Source: Algoriphagus sp. AK58
Lineage (GTDB): Bacteria > Bacteroidota > Bacteroidia > Cytophagales > Cyclobacteriaceae
Direction of reading: 5' to 3'
Assembly: GCF_014324365.1 (NCBI RefSeq)
Contig: NZ_QEIG01000005.1
Location: 1 to 64,000, forward strand
DNA length: 64,000 nt
Position numbers and translations under genes: made by a program. The first letter of the stretch is position 1; each line of letters starts with the position of its first letter. The notes beneath the pieces were generated by a model. That model did not search any database. It saw only the letters and a list, made by a program, of their open reading frames with translations, and was not told where the DNA came from. Below, piece after piece: positions 1 to 9,550 of this stretch.

Positions 1-230
1 GCTACACCCCGAAACTTTTTTCAATATTTTAGATAATCAGCCGTTTGCTGATTGAGGGATTCGAACCTGGACCTTCCCGATTCCTATCGGGACGAGATAC
101 CGGGCTACGCTACACCCCGAAACTTTTTTCAATATTTTAGATAATCAGCCGTTTGCTGATTGAGGGATTCGAACCTGGACCTTCCCGATTCCTATCGGGA
201 TGCGCTACCGGGCTACGCTACACCCCGAAA
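1..230 (-). repeat. 108-bp tandem repeat of degenerate tRNA-Pro-like units
   Basis: Two units of 108 bp lie head to tail (1-108, 109-216); a third begins at 217 and diverges after about 14 bases. Read on the minus strand, each has a tRNA-Pro-like 5' half (acceptor strand CGGGGTG, then a D arm with AGCCCGGTA), a palindromic arm TCCCGATAGGAATCGGGA where the anticodon arm should be, and the T-loop core GGTTCGAATCC. They cannot be working tRNAs: the arm gives no 7-base loop, the T stem does not pair beyond two base pairs, and no 3' strand pairs with CGGGGTG. Each unit ends in the hairpin AATCAGC/GCTGATT. The copies differ mainly near 93-100 versus 201-208, where the left copy has lost its D-stem pairing. 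A real tRNA-Pro may lie outside the window. Confidence 0.75.
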
Positions 231-414
231 TTTTACTTTACCCCTTTCGGATTAAGTCGTGCAAACTTAGGGAAAATTCAGAATTTCAAGCGTGCCGGAG
301 AATAAAAAAACCTTGATTTTCTGTATTGGCCAGACCTGTTTGGGTCAAATGCTTGATTTCAAATGAATTGATTTTCCTCTTTTTTTATAATATTCAATAA
401 AAGAATCAACCAAA

Positions 415-834
415 ATGAAAAAAAGAGTTACCGGAATCGGAGGAATATTCTTCAAAGTAAAAAATCCTGACCAAACCAAAGCATGGTATCATAAGCATTT
501 GGGACTGGAAGTGGATAGATATGGAACGGCCTTCGAGTGGAGAAGCAGTGAAAATCCTTCTCAAAAAAGCTTCTCCCAATGGTCGCCCATGAAGGAGGAT
601 ACCACTTATTTTCAACCTTCTAAGAAAGACTTTATGATCAATTATCGGGTAGAAAATCTAGAGCTACTTGTTGAGGAATTGAAAAGGGAAGGCGTGGTCA
701 TTTTGGATGACATCCAAACTTTTGACTACGGGAAATTTGTGCATATCCTCGATCCGGATGGTCATAGCATCGAGCTTTGGGAACCCAATGACAAAGTTTA
801 CGATCAGATTGTCGAAGCTAGGACGGTGAGTTGA
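415..834 (+). CDS. VOC family (glyoxalase/bleomycin-resistance fold) protein
   Basis: A 139-residue single-module VOC protein. It opens with a strand and the typical NPDQTKAWYHKHLGLE segment (residues about 17-32) and ends with the family-typical LDPDGHSIELWEP (about 112-124), which supplies the conserved C-terminal Glu. The usual first-strand His ligand is replaced by aromatic residues (GIFFKVK), so metal binding of the glyoxalase I kind is doubtful. Family members are cytosolic dioxygenases, isomerases, lyases or binding proteins, and the substrate cannot be told. It stands alone: tRNA-like repeats upstream and a minus-strand gene downstream. Confidence 0.85.
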   Translation: MKKRVTGIGGIFFKVKNPDQTKAWYHKHLGLEVDRYGTAFEWRSSENPSQKSFSQWSPMKEDTTYFQPSKKDFMINYRVENLELLVEELKREGVVILDDIQTFDYGKFVHILDPDGHSIELWEPNDKVYDQIVEARTVS

Positions 835-852
835 TCAGAGGAGAAGTCACCA

Positions 853-1107
853 TCATGAGAGAAAGAGGATCAGAATGAATATCAATCCAAGTAAAAGCCA
901 AGCTGCCAGTACTTTACTTTTCCATTTTCTTTCTAATGTTTTTCGTCCCATTCGGTGTTGGATTGATTCTTCCAATTCTTCCCCTTTGGCGTTTTTCCCG
1001 GTTCTCGTGGATATAGCGTCTGATTTTTCAGGTCTGATTTGACCTAATGAACGATTATCTTTAAAAGATTGAGAAGCTTGTTTGCTAAATCCTGCACCTC
1101 CTGTCAT
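853..1107 (-). CDS. small tail-anchored membrane protein, unknown function
   Basis: An 84-residue protein with a Gly-rich start (MTGGAGFSKQASQSFKDNR), a charged middle, and one hydrophobic helix at the very C-terminus (about 66-84), so it looks tail-anchored. The N-terminal pattern (GGxGF, then SxKxNRxL) resembles a group of small Bacteroidota proteins I have seen annotated as hypothetical; that is memory, not a search. Only 31 bp separate its start from the divergent acetyltransferase at 1139. No function can be assigned. Confidence 0.6.
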   Translation of the reverse strand: MTGGAGFSKQASQSFKDNRSLGQIRPEKSDAISTRTGKNAKGEELEESIQHRMGRKTLERKWKSKVLAAWLLLGLIFILILFLS

Positions 1108-1138
1108 AAATTCAATTTCTTATTCCTGTTACAATATA

Positions 1139-1546
1139 ATGATCACATACTGTAGAGAAAAACATATTGCCTTGGAAGAATATGTGTCGATCTTAACTGA
1201 TTCAGGTCTTGCATTAAGAAGACCGATGGATGAGCCAGACCTCCTGAATCGTATAATACAGGGTTCTAATCTATGGGTTACTGCCAGAAAAGATGGAGAA
1301 TTGGTAGGGCTGCTGAGGGGCCTGTCAGATTTTTGTTATCGATGTTTTGTGGCAGACTTGGCAGTGGCGAAGGATTTCCAAGGAAAAGGAATAGGCAAAA
1401 CTATTCTTCAATTCACCCGAGATTTGGCTCCAGATGCAAGGATCTTTTTGTTTTCAGCTGAAGATGCTGAAGGGTTTTACCAAAAATTGGGCTTTCATTT
1501 ACACGAGCGATGCTATCAGTTGAAGCCAGGCGAAGAGCTTTTATGA
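1139..1546 (+). CDS. GNAT family N-acetyltransferase
   Basis: A 135-residue single GNAT domain. The acetyl-CoA pyrophosphate-binding motif A is clear: LAVAKDFQGKGIGKTIL (about 79-95) with the Q/RxxGxG core, followed by the FYQKLGFH element (about 115-122) near the C-terminus. I chose the ATG at 1139 because an in-frame ATG at 1082 would overlap the divergent gene and add 19 residues unlike the fold. The substrate is unknown; small stand-alone GNATs of this size acetylate small amines or protein N-termini. The following signal-peptide gene starts 47 bp downstream and may be co-transcribed. Confidence 0.85.
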   Translation: MITYCREKHIALEEYVSILTDSGLALRRPMDEPDLLNRIIQGSNLWVTARKDGELVGLLRGLSDFCYRCFVADLAVAKDFQGKGIGKTILQFTRDLAPDARIFLFSAEDAEGFYQKLGFHLHERCYQLKPGEELL

Positions 1547-1593
1547 TTATTGTTTTATCTTTCTTATTAAAATCACCCTTATTAGATCACCTT

Positions 1594-2871
1594 ATGAAGA
1601 AAATTAGCCTTACAGGATTACTAGTGTTGCTTTCGATGGGAGTTTTTGCCCAGAAAACTTACATTCATGCCGGTCGTCTGATCGATGTTAAATCCAAGAA
1701 AGTATTGACGGAACAAACCATTTTGGTAGAAGGCGATAAGATCATTTCAGTCAGTGCAGGTTATCAGACTCCATCCAGCGGAGATAAACTGATAGATTTA
1801 AAGAATACAACCGTCATGCCTGGGCTCATGGATTTGCATGTCCATATTGAGAGTCAAACCAGTCCAACGCGTTATGTGGACGGTTTTCGGGACAATGAAG
1901 CAGATGTTGCTTACAAAGCGCTGCCCTATGCCCAAATTACTTTGATGTCTGGGTTTACCACTGTCAGGGATATGGGTGGAACAGGGGTCAATATTGCGCT
2001 GAGGAATGCAATCAACAATGGCCTTGTGGTAGGGCCTAGGATTTATACCGCAGGAAAGTCCATTGCTCCCACGGGTGGACATGCTGATCCTACCAACGGG
2101 GTGAAGCGAGAACTGATGGGAGATCCAGGACCTGACCAAGGAGTAATCAACGGGCCTTACGATGCCCGAAAAGCGGTACGTCAAGCAGTCAAATACGGGT
2201 CGGATGTAATCAAAGTGACTGCCACAGGGGGAGTATTGTCCGTAGCTAGGGACGGCTCCGCTCCTCAATTCCAGCAGGATGAATTGGAAGCAGTGGTAGA
2301 GACGGCAAAGGATTTTGGTATTCATGTGGCAGCACATGCCCATGGAGATGAAGGAATGAAAAGAGCTGTCAAAGCAGGAATTCATTCCATTGAGCACGGG
2401 ACTTTGATGACTGAGGAAACCATGGACATGATGATCAAATCAGGTACTTGGTATGTACCTACGGTGACCGCTGGCATGTCAGCTGCAGAATATGCCAAAA
2501 TTCCGGGATATTATCCTCCAGTCGTAAGAGATAAAGCCATGAAGATTGGGGCCCAAATTCAACAGACTTTTGCTAAAGCCTATAAAAAAGGAGTGAAAAT
2601 CGCATTTGGGACAGATGCGGGTGTTTTTCCCCATGGTGAGAATTATAGGGAATTTATCTACATGACCGAGGTGGGAATGCCCAATCTGGAAGCGATTCAG
2701 GCCGCGACATTCAATGCCGCTGTACTGATGGGAATAGAAGACAAGCTTGGAACCCTCGAAGCCGGAAAGATAGCAGATATCATCGCGGTCAGTGGAAATC
2801 CCGACCAGGATATCAAAGTCATGAAAGAGGTCGTCTTTGTCATGAAAGATGGGAAAATCTACAAACAGTGA
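1594..2871 (+). CDS. secreted amidohydrolase (imidazolonepropionase/Xaa-Pro dipeptidase-like)
   Basis: A 425-residue metal-dependent hydrolase of the amidohydrolase superfamily. A signal peptide (MKKISLTGLLVLLSMGVFAQ) sets the start at 1594; the frame is open further upstream. Metal-site motifs appear in order: HVHIE after MPGLMDL, a candidate bridging Lys in VIKVTATGGV, HAHGDEG, HSIEHGT, and the catalytic Asp in FGTDAGVFPHGEN. The C-terminal small beta domain (GKIADIIAVSGNP) is typical. It probably acts in the periplasm on a dipeptide or cyclic amide. The next gene, an S10-type peptidase, is also exported, so peptide scavenging is a reasonable shared role (inference). Confidence 0.9.
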   Translation: MKKISLTGLLVLLSMGVFAQKTYIHAGRLIDVKSKKVLTEQTILVEGDKIISVSAGYQTPSSGDKLIDLKNTTVMPGLMDLHVHIESQTSPTRYVDGFRDNEADVAYKALPYAQITLMSGFTTVRDMGGTGVNIALRNAINNGLVVGPRIYTAGKSIAPTGGHADPTNGVKRELMGDPGPDQGVINGPYDARKAVRQAVKYGSDVIKVTATGGVLSVARDGSAPQFQQDELEAVVETAKDFGIHVAAHAHGDEGMKRAVKAGIHSIEHGTLMTEETMDMMIKSGTWYVPTVTAGMSAAEYAKIPGYYPPVVRDKAMKIGAQIQQTFAKAYKKGVKIAFGTDAGVFPHGENYREFIYMTEVGMPNLEAIQAATFNAAVLMGIEDKLGTLEAGKIADIIAVSGNPDQDIKVMKEVVFVMKDGKIYKQ

Positions 2872-3000
2872 TCATTTTCAGGTGGGAGTGTTCAGGTTGT
2901 AGTTCAAAAACGAGATTTTCTGACAACTTGGTAACTCAATAATTTCAGAACCTAAGAAACTCTATTTTATACCAAAACAAGAACCATTAACTCAAAATCT

Positions 3001-4509
3001 ATGAAAATTCGATTTTTACTAGTTTTCCTTTTATTCTCCAGCTTTGCTTTGGCGCAGGATAAAAAGGAAGATACAGTCGCTCCGCTTCCTAAAGCTCAGG
3101 TTTTTGAATCCAAGCAATCCGTCACAATTGACGGTAAAGTCATCAGCCTGAATGCAAAAGCTGGAACGATGCAACTGAAGGATGAAAATAACAAGCCGAT
3201 TGCCCTGTTTGGGTTTACTGCCTATTTCAAAGAGAATCCGGAGAAAAACAGACCGATAGTTTTTGCATACAACGGCGGACCAGGTTCCTCTTCCTACTGG
3301 CTTCACATGGGCATTATGGGACCCAAGCGGATTGTGGTCAACGATCCAGAATACAATCCTGCGGCCCCGTATGAGCTTACCAATAATGAATTTTCAATTT
3401 TGGATGTTGCCGATGTGGTCATGATGGATCCGGTGGGTACAGGATTGAGTGTGCCGATAGGAGAGGCCAAAGGATCGGATTTCTGGGGTGTGGATCAGGA
3501 TATCCGCAGCATCAGCTTATTTATCATGCAGTTTTTGAAAGAGCATAATCGACTTAATTCCCCAAAATACATTCTGGGAGAAAGTTATGGGACTTTTAGA
3601 AATGCAGGTGTAATGAATTATTTATTGGACAAAGGGTATGCATTGAATGGAGTGATCATGGTATCGGCCGTTTTTGATTTGCGTACGCTTTTCTTTGCTC
3701 CGAATGAAGATCTACCCTATATCGTTTATTTGCCTACCGTAGCGGCAACTAGCTGGTACCACAATAAAGTGGTGGATAGAGGCCCGGATCTGCCTTCGTT
3801 TGTTCAGCGCGTGAGGGAGTTTACCGAGAATGAATATGCACCGGCCTTGTTTAAAGGAAATAGAATTTCACCTGCAGAAAAATCAGCTATGGCGAAAAAA
3901 CTGGAAGGATTTACTGGCATTTCCGCTGAAGTATGGGAAAGAGCAGATCTTAAACTCACAGCCAATGAATATTATCAGGAATTGCTCAGAAAAGACGGCA
4001 TGACGGTGGGTAGACTGGATTCGCGGTACAAAGGGATCAATATAGATCCTATGGCGATGTCGGCCTTTACTGATCCTCAAAGTGATGCTATCTCACCGGC
4101 TTATACCATGGGATTCTTGGACTATTACCATGGTAGTCTTGGAGTGAGCAAAGACTTGCTTTATGCCACTTCTGCCTATTCCAAAGAAGGCTTCAAGTGG
4201 GATTGGAAGCATCAAGGGAATAACTTCTGGGGAGCAGATGCTGCAGTCACTACCTTACCTGATATGGCTGAAGCTTTGAGTAAGGATCCTTATGTTAAAG
4301 TATTGATTATGAATGGGTATTATGATTTGGCAACTGTCTTTCACGGAGTAGAGCATTCGATTTCCCATATCGGTTTGCCTCAGTCCGCTACAGACAGGAT
4401 TATCATGACGTATTATGAAGCAGGGCACATGATGTACACCCACCTTCCTTCGGCCAAATTATTCAGAGAAGACCTGAAAAAATTCATCCAGGATACCTTA
4501 AGAAAATAA
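3001..4509 (+). CDS. peptidase S10 (serine carboxypeptidase-like), exported
   Basis: A 502-residue protein with a signal peptide (cleaved near ALAQ) and the alpha/beta-hydrolase layout of serine carboxypeptidases. The oxyanion-hole motif NGGPGSSS lies near residues 90-97, the nucleophile is Ser195 in GESYG, the acid is Asp442 in NGYYDLAT and the base is His476 in EAGHMMYTH, so the triad is complete. The family removes C-terminal residues from peptides. It lies 129 bp after the amidohydrolase and 3 bp before another exported serine hydrolase, with which it very probably forms an operon. Confidence 0.92.
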   Translation: MKIRFLLVFLLFSSFALAQDKKEDTVAPLPKAQVFESKQSVTIDGKVISLNAKAGTMQLKDENNKPIALFGFTAYFKENPEKNRPIVFAYNGGPGSSSYWLHMGIMGPKRIVVNDPEYNPAAPYELTNNEFSILDVADVVMMDPVGTGLSVPIGEAKGSDFWGVDQDIRSISLFIMQFLKEHNRLNSPKYILGESYGTFRNAGVMNYLLDKGYALNGVIMVSAVFDLRTLFFAPNEDLPYIVYLPTVAATSWYHNKVVDRGPDLPSFVQRVREFTENEYAPALFKGNRISPAEKSAMAKKLEGFTGISAEVWERADLKLTANEYYQELLRKDGMTVGRLDSRYKGINIDPMAMSAFTDPQSDAISPAYTMGFLDYYHGSLGVSKDLLYATSAYSKEGFKWDWKHQGNNFWGADAAVTTLPDMAEALSKDPYVKVLIMNGYYDLATVFHGVEHSISHIGLPQSATDRIIMTYYEAGHMMYTHLPSAKLFREDLKKFIQDTLRK

Positions 4510-4512
4510 AAA

Positions 4513-5637
4513 ATGAGGCTCAGTACTTCGAATTCATGTTTTACTGTTTTGGTCAAAATACTTTTGCTGTACTGGGCCATTTTTCTTGTAAATCCCATAC
4601 AAGCTCAAAATTCAGGTTCACCTAGCTTTTCCGGTCTGTATTTTCCTCCTTCGGGGTCAAGCGATTGGGAGAAAGTAACCATACCTGACTTGGGCTGGAA
4701 TCAGAATTTGCTGGCTGAACTTCTGGCTTGGTTGCCTACTCAAGATACAAGGGCGTTTATTGTTTTGAAGGATGGGAAATTAGTCTTGGAGGAGTATTGG
4801 GGTGCAAAACTGACCGGAACAGGGGAAATGGATCAGAATTCGTACTGGTATTGGGAATCAGCTGGTAAAACATTAACTGCTACACTGATTGGAATAGCAC
4901 AGCAGGAGAAACTGCTGGCTATCAAAGACAGGACCCAAAAGTATCTGGGTGAGGGTTGGACATCGATGCCAATTTCTCAGGAAAAAAATATCCGATTAAT
5001 CCATCACCTGTCTTTTTCTACAGGTATCAATGACCAGGTGGCCAACTTAGATACTTATTCTCCTTCCAGCTTTACCTATTTGGCTAAACCGGGAACCCGC
5101 TGGAGCTATCACAATGCCACTTATTCTGTATTGGAAAAAGTGCTGGAAAAAGCCTCCGGGAAGGAGTTTGATACTTATTTCAAGGAAAAAATAGGAGATA
5201 GAATCGGTATGAAAGGCCTCTGGCAAAAATCCGGTCAAAACACCATGTTCTATTCCGATGCCAGATCCCTCGCAAGGTTTGGCCTACTCTTGTTGGCGAG
5301 AGGAAATTGGAATGGGAATCAAATTTGGTCCGGGCCTTACTTTGACGAGATGATTCAGTCTTCCCAGAAACTGAATCAGAGCTATGGCTATTTTACTTGG
5401 CTTAATGGTAAGGAAAACTATATGTTGCCAGGAAACCAGCAAAGGGTATCAGGGTCATTTATCCCATCGGGACCCACAGATATGTATATGGCAGTAGGGG
5501 GTAATGGACAGCTTTTGATGGTGGTACCCTCCAAAAATCTTGTCATAGTAAGAATGGGAGGTGCGCCGGGCAACTTACCGGTACCTTATTTATTGATCAG
5601 GCAATTTTGGGACAGAATGTCGGAAGTGATTCGGTGA
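4513..5637 (+). CDS. beta-lactamase-family serine hydrolase, exported
   Basis: A 374-residue class C beta-lactamase/DD-peptidase-fold protein with a signal peptide ending near IQAQ. Active-site motifs: SAGK (Ser116, Lys119) and YHN (Tyr199, Asn201); the third motif is probably the GGNGQ stretch near the C-terminus in place of KTG or HxG. Most proteins of this fold in Bacteroidota are esterases or D-amino-acid peptidases rather than antibiotic-degrading enzymes. It starts 3 bp after the S10 peptidase stop and is convergent with a response regulator 2 bp downstream; no terminator hairpin is seen between them. Confidence 0.9.
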   Translation: MRLSTSNSCFTVLVKILLLYWAIFLVNPIQAQNSGSPSFSGLYFPPSGSSDWEKVTIPDLGWNQNLLAELLAWLPTQDTRAFIVLKDGKLVLEEYWGAKLTGTGEMDQNSYWYWESAGKTLTATLIGIAQQEKLLAIKDRTQKYLGEGWTSMPISQEKNIRLIHHLSFSTGINDQVANLDTYSPSSFTYLAKPGTRWSYHNATYSVLEKVLEKASGKEFDTYFKEKIGDRIGMKGLWQKSGQNTMFYSDARSLARFGLLLLARGNWNGNQIWSGPYFDEMIQSSQKLNQSYGYFTWLNGKENYMLPGNQQRVSGSFIPSGPTDMYMAVGGNGQLLMVVPSKNLVIVRMGGAPGNLPVPYLLIRQFWDRMSEVIR

Positions 5638-5639
5638 AG

Positions 5640-6026
5640 TCAGAAGTTTTCCAGTTGATTGTTGATCTTGTCCAGAGTTAAAGGTTTTTCCAAAAATCCA
5701 GCGACAATCTGAAATTCCGAAGCTCTCTGTCGGTCCTGAAAATCTATTGAGCTTGAAAGGATGACGATTTTATCTTTTCGGTGGGAGAAAGAGGCCAAGT
5801 ATTTGTTTAAAAATTCCCAACCGTTTAACACAGGCATATTTATATCCAGAAAAATTAGTAGACGGGCTGAGGGAGATATTTCTTCTAGTTTTTCAAGAGC
5901 CTCCTCACCCCCTAAAAATTCCAGAATTGTTTGGCTGATGCCTGTTTTACCTAACAATCTTTTATTAATCAGGTTGTTAATAGGATCATCATCCACCAAA
6001 AAAATTGCGTCAAATTGGATCATCAA
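5640..6026 (-). CDS. stand-alone CheY-like response regulator
   Basis: A 128-residue single receiver domain without an output domain. It has the acidic pocket (VDDDP, residues 11-15), phospho-acceptor Asp61 in FLDINMP, the switch Ser/Thr in VILSSS and the conserved Lys in LEKPL. Such single-domain regulators act by protein-protein contact. No kinase is next to it, so its partner is unknown. Translation could start at either of two consecutive ATG codons. Confidence 0.88.
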   Translation of the reverse strand: MMIQFDAIFLVDDDPINNLINKRLLGKTGISQTILEFLGGEEALEKLEEISPSARLLIFLDINMPVLNGWEFLNKYLASFSHRKDKIVILSSSIDFQDRQRASEFQIVAGFLEKPLTLDKINNQLENF

Positions 6027-6142
6027 ATTATCTAATCAGGCATTGCAGCGTGTTAATCCACCAAAATACAATTATTCCTTTTGCAAGTAAAAGGATTAAT
6101 CACCTTTTTGTTTGAGTTTGTTTCCATTATTTGAAAATCGAG

Positions 6143-6173
6143 GAAAAAAAGAGGGAGATCTTTTGGATCTCCC
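6143..6173 (-). terminator. rho-independent terminator of groESL
   Basis: On the minus strand an 8-bp perfect stem GGGAGATC/GATCTCCC with a 5-base loop (6153-6173) is followed by a run of seven T (6143-6149). It begins 22 bp past the groL stop. Confidence 0.9.
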
Positions 6174-6195
6174 CTTTAGGATTGTTTAGCTGATA

Positions 6196-7839
<1,644 letters not shown>

Positions 7840-7858
7840 TCAGTTTATGAATGAATGA

Positions 7859-8137
7859 TTAAAGGATTGCGAAAATGTCAGATTCTCTCATGATGAGGTA
7901 GTCGTTGCCATCTACGCTTAGTTCTGTGCCGGAGTATTTACCGTACAAAACAGTGTCTCCTACTTTTACAGTCAATGGCTCATCTTTTTTGCCGTTGCCC
8001 ACTGCTACGACAGTTCCTCTCTGAGGCTTTTCTTTGGCGGTATCCGGAATGTAAAGACCGGAAGCAGTTTTTTCTTCGGCTGCAGCTGGCTGTACCAAAA
8101 CTCGGTCTGCAAGAGGTTTGATGTTCACGTTTGACAT
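7859..8137 (-). CDS. groS: 10 kDa co-chaperonin GroES
   Basis: A 92-residue co-chaperonin that caps the GroEL ring. Typical parts: [20 protein letters not shown] (the mobile loop follows), [25 protein letters not shown] and the C-terminal [12 protein letters not shown]. It is the first gene of the groESL transcription unit. Its upstream region has no CIRCE inverted repeat; instead it has a sigma-54-type promoter and distant TGTCA boxes (see those entries), suggesting activator-dependent stress control. Confidence 0.98.
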   Translation of the reverse strand: MSNVNIKPLADRVLVQPAAAEEKTASGLYIPDTAKEKPQRGTVVAVGNGKKDEPLTVKVGDTVLYGKYSGTELSVDGNDYLIMRESDIFAIL

Positions 8138-8182
8138 AACTATGTATTGTTTAAGGTTAGATTAAAATGCTATTCCCCACTC

Positions 8183-8199
8183 TGCACTTCCTGTGCCAA
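8183..8199 (-). promoter_or_regulatory. candidate sigma-54 (-24/-12) promoter of groESL
   Basis: The minus strand reads TTGGCACAGGAAGTGCA. It matches the sigma-54 consensus TTGGCAC-N5-TTGCA except for one base (G in place of the first T of TTGC), and the essential GG and GC pairs are exactly 10 bases apart. The predicted transcription start is near 8172, giving an untranslated leader of about 35 bases before the groS ATG at 8137. I looked by eye for TGGCAC/GTGCCA elsewhere in the window and found no other intergenic match with correct GG/GC spacing. Confidence 0.6.
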
Positions 8200-8272
8200 T
8201 GCCGGATGATTTACCATTTCTGACAAATCGGCCGTAAATCTGAGATTTTTCTTCGGCTTAAGCATCTTTTTT

Positions 8273-8340
8273 TGACATGCGGTACTGTCAAAATTTCTCT
8301 GATGTCAGCAAAAAATGTCAGAATTATTTAAATTATGTCA
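8273..8340. promoter_or_regulatory. cluster of TGTCA/TGACA boxes, candidate enhancer sites for groESL
   Basis: Five copies of TGTCA or its complement fall in 68 bp: TGACA at 8273, TGTCA at 8286, 8303, 8316 and 8336. The first two form a perfect inverted repeat TTTGACA-N8-TGTCAAA, and the last three share TGTCAG. A further CTGACA sits at 8220-8225. Relative to the predicted groESL start the cluster lies at about -100 to -170, a normal position for sigma-54 enhancer sites. Some copies could also act on the divergent gene at 8363. Confidence 0.6.
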
Positions 8341-8362
8341 GACCATTAATTACCTGTTTGAT

Positions 8363-9073
8363 ATGAAGACTTTGCCGAAAAATTGGATCACCGAAGGTCT
8401 GATTGATTTTGAGTACAAAAAGTATCAGTTGCTAGCTTACCTTCAGGCCACTGAAAAAGAGTTTAAAGCAGTAAAGCTCTATCCTTCACTGAGTGATTTG
8501 ATTGATCATCACCGAACTTTGAGGGAATTGGAGTCAGGAAAAACAGAGTTGAAAAATCTTTTTCCTAAAGCATTGAATGGGATAGATCTTCAGAATGCCC
8601 AACTTCGGTTTGAATCCAAAGTTCAGGAAGGAAATGTCATGGAAGAAATTGCTCAGATTACCGCTTTTGCACTACCTAAACTCCAGCATCAAATCGAAGA
8701 AGGAAAAGCAATCTATGATTTTGTAGAAGAGCAGGTGGAGTTTGAACCGGTAGGGCTTTTGCCCATCTATACTCGCGAGGGATATATTTTCATGACTCAG
8801 GAAAGTCAGTCAGAAGTGCATGCGTTTCGCTATAGGAGTAATTTTTTACAATTAGCTGGAGAGAAATTCCGAAGCATCTCGTTTTGGCTGATTGGGATTT
8901 TCCAAAGATCTCTAGTATACACATTGGAAAAATTAAAACTCCATCTGATCAAAGAAATTAAGGAATTGCCCAACCCTGCAACTTGGCGCCTGCATAGTCC
9001 TCATCATTTTCCAATCGAAGAAACGCTGATACCTGTAAGCAAAAGATTGCTTTTGAGGTCGGTGACAGAATGA
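8363..9073 (+). CDS. conserved hypothetical protein divergent from groESL
   Basis: A 236-residue protein of unknown function, with no signal peptide or membrane segment. It begins MKTLPKNWITEGLIDFEYKK and has a helical, charged middle (LRELESGKTELKNLF). I chose the ATG at 8363: an in-frame ATG at 8315 would make 16 codons out of the repeated TGTCAG boxes, which look regulatory. I recall similar hypothetical proteins in related Cytophagales but cannot place the family. Its position beside the groESL control region raises the possibility of shared regulation. Confidence 0.7.
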   Translation: MKTLPKNWITEGLIDFEYKKYQLLAYLQATEKEFKAVKLYPSLSDLIDHHRTLRELESGKTELKNLFPKALNGIDLQNAQLRFESKVQEGNVMEEIAQITAFALPKLQHQIEEGKAIYDFVEEQVEFEPVGLLPIYTREGYIFMTQESQSEVHAFRYRSNFLQLAGEKFRSISFWLIGIFQRSLVYTLEKLKLHLIKEIKELPNPATWRLHSPHHFPIEETLIPVSKRLLLRSVTE

Positions 9074-9127
9074 TGTCAGCCCGTAATTGAAAAAATTACT
9101 GAACCTATGAATTCCAAATCGGTCAAA

Positions 9128-9155
9128 TAAAAAAGTCTGCCTGAAGGGCAGACTT
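9128..9155. terminator. bidirectional terminator between the 8363 gene and secG
   Basis: A 9-bp perfect stem AAGTCTGCC/GGCAGACTT with loop TGAAG (9133-9155). On the minus strand it is followed by TTTTTTATT, ending the miaB-to-secG operon. On the plus strand a shorter TTGTTT tail follows and may serve the gene ending at 9073. Confidence 0.88.
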
Positions 9156-9180
9156 TGTTTAATGCTGTTAGAAAAACGGA

Positions 9181-9540
9181 TTAGTTACCTGTAGAATCCT
9201 GAGTTTCTGTGGAAGTTCCTTCTGCCGGCGCTGCATTCTGTGTGTCACCAAAGGCCGGTGTAACTACCTGCTGCTTAGCGCTTTCAATGTTTGGGGAAGA
9301 AAACTGATTAGGCTGGCTTGAAGTATAGAAAGCCGAAGAAGCCAAGGAAAGAACCAAGATGGCTACAGCAAGTATCCAAGTTGCTTTTTCCAATACATTT
9401 CCGGTACGGGTTACTCCCATGATTTGAGAAGCACTGCCTCCAAAAGCCGCCCCGGCTCCACCTTTTGAGTTTTGGCCCAGAATCACCAGAATAAGCAAAA
9501 CTGCCAAAATCAAAATAATACTGATTAATAAGGTAAACAT
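9181..9540 (-). CDS. secG: preprotein translocase subunit SecG
   Basis: A 119-residue inner-membrane protein with two transmembrane helices (about 3-21 and 53-70) joined by the SecG-typical Gly-rich loop (GQNSKGGAGAAFGGSASQIMG). SecG assists SecYEG protein export. The polar C-terminal tail of about 45 residues rich in S, T, Q and E is longer than in E. coli and common in Bacteroidota. It is the last gene of a minus-strand operon, 10 bp after the preceding gene, and ends at a strong terminator. Confidence 0.95.
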   Translation of the reverse strand: MFTLLISIILILAVLLILVILGQNSKGGAGAAFGGSASQIMGVTRTGNVLEKATWILAVAILVLSLASSAFYTSSQPNQFSSPNIESAKQQVVTPAFGDTQNAAPAEGTSTETQDSTGN

Positions 9541-9550
9541 ATAAGTAAGG

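Noticed and set aside
1798..2397. Minus-strand frame of 199 codons opposite the amidohydrolase
   Set aside because: The amidohydrolase frame has full catalytic motifs; the opposite frame has none.
8138..8362. CIRCE operator (HrcA site) before groESL
   Set aside because: No TTAGCACTC-N9-GAGTGCTAA inverted repeat is present.
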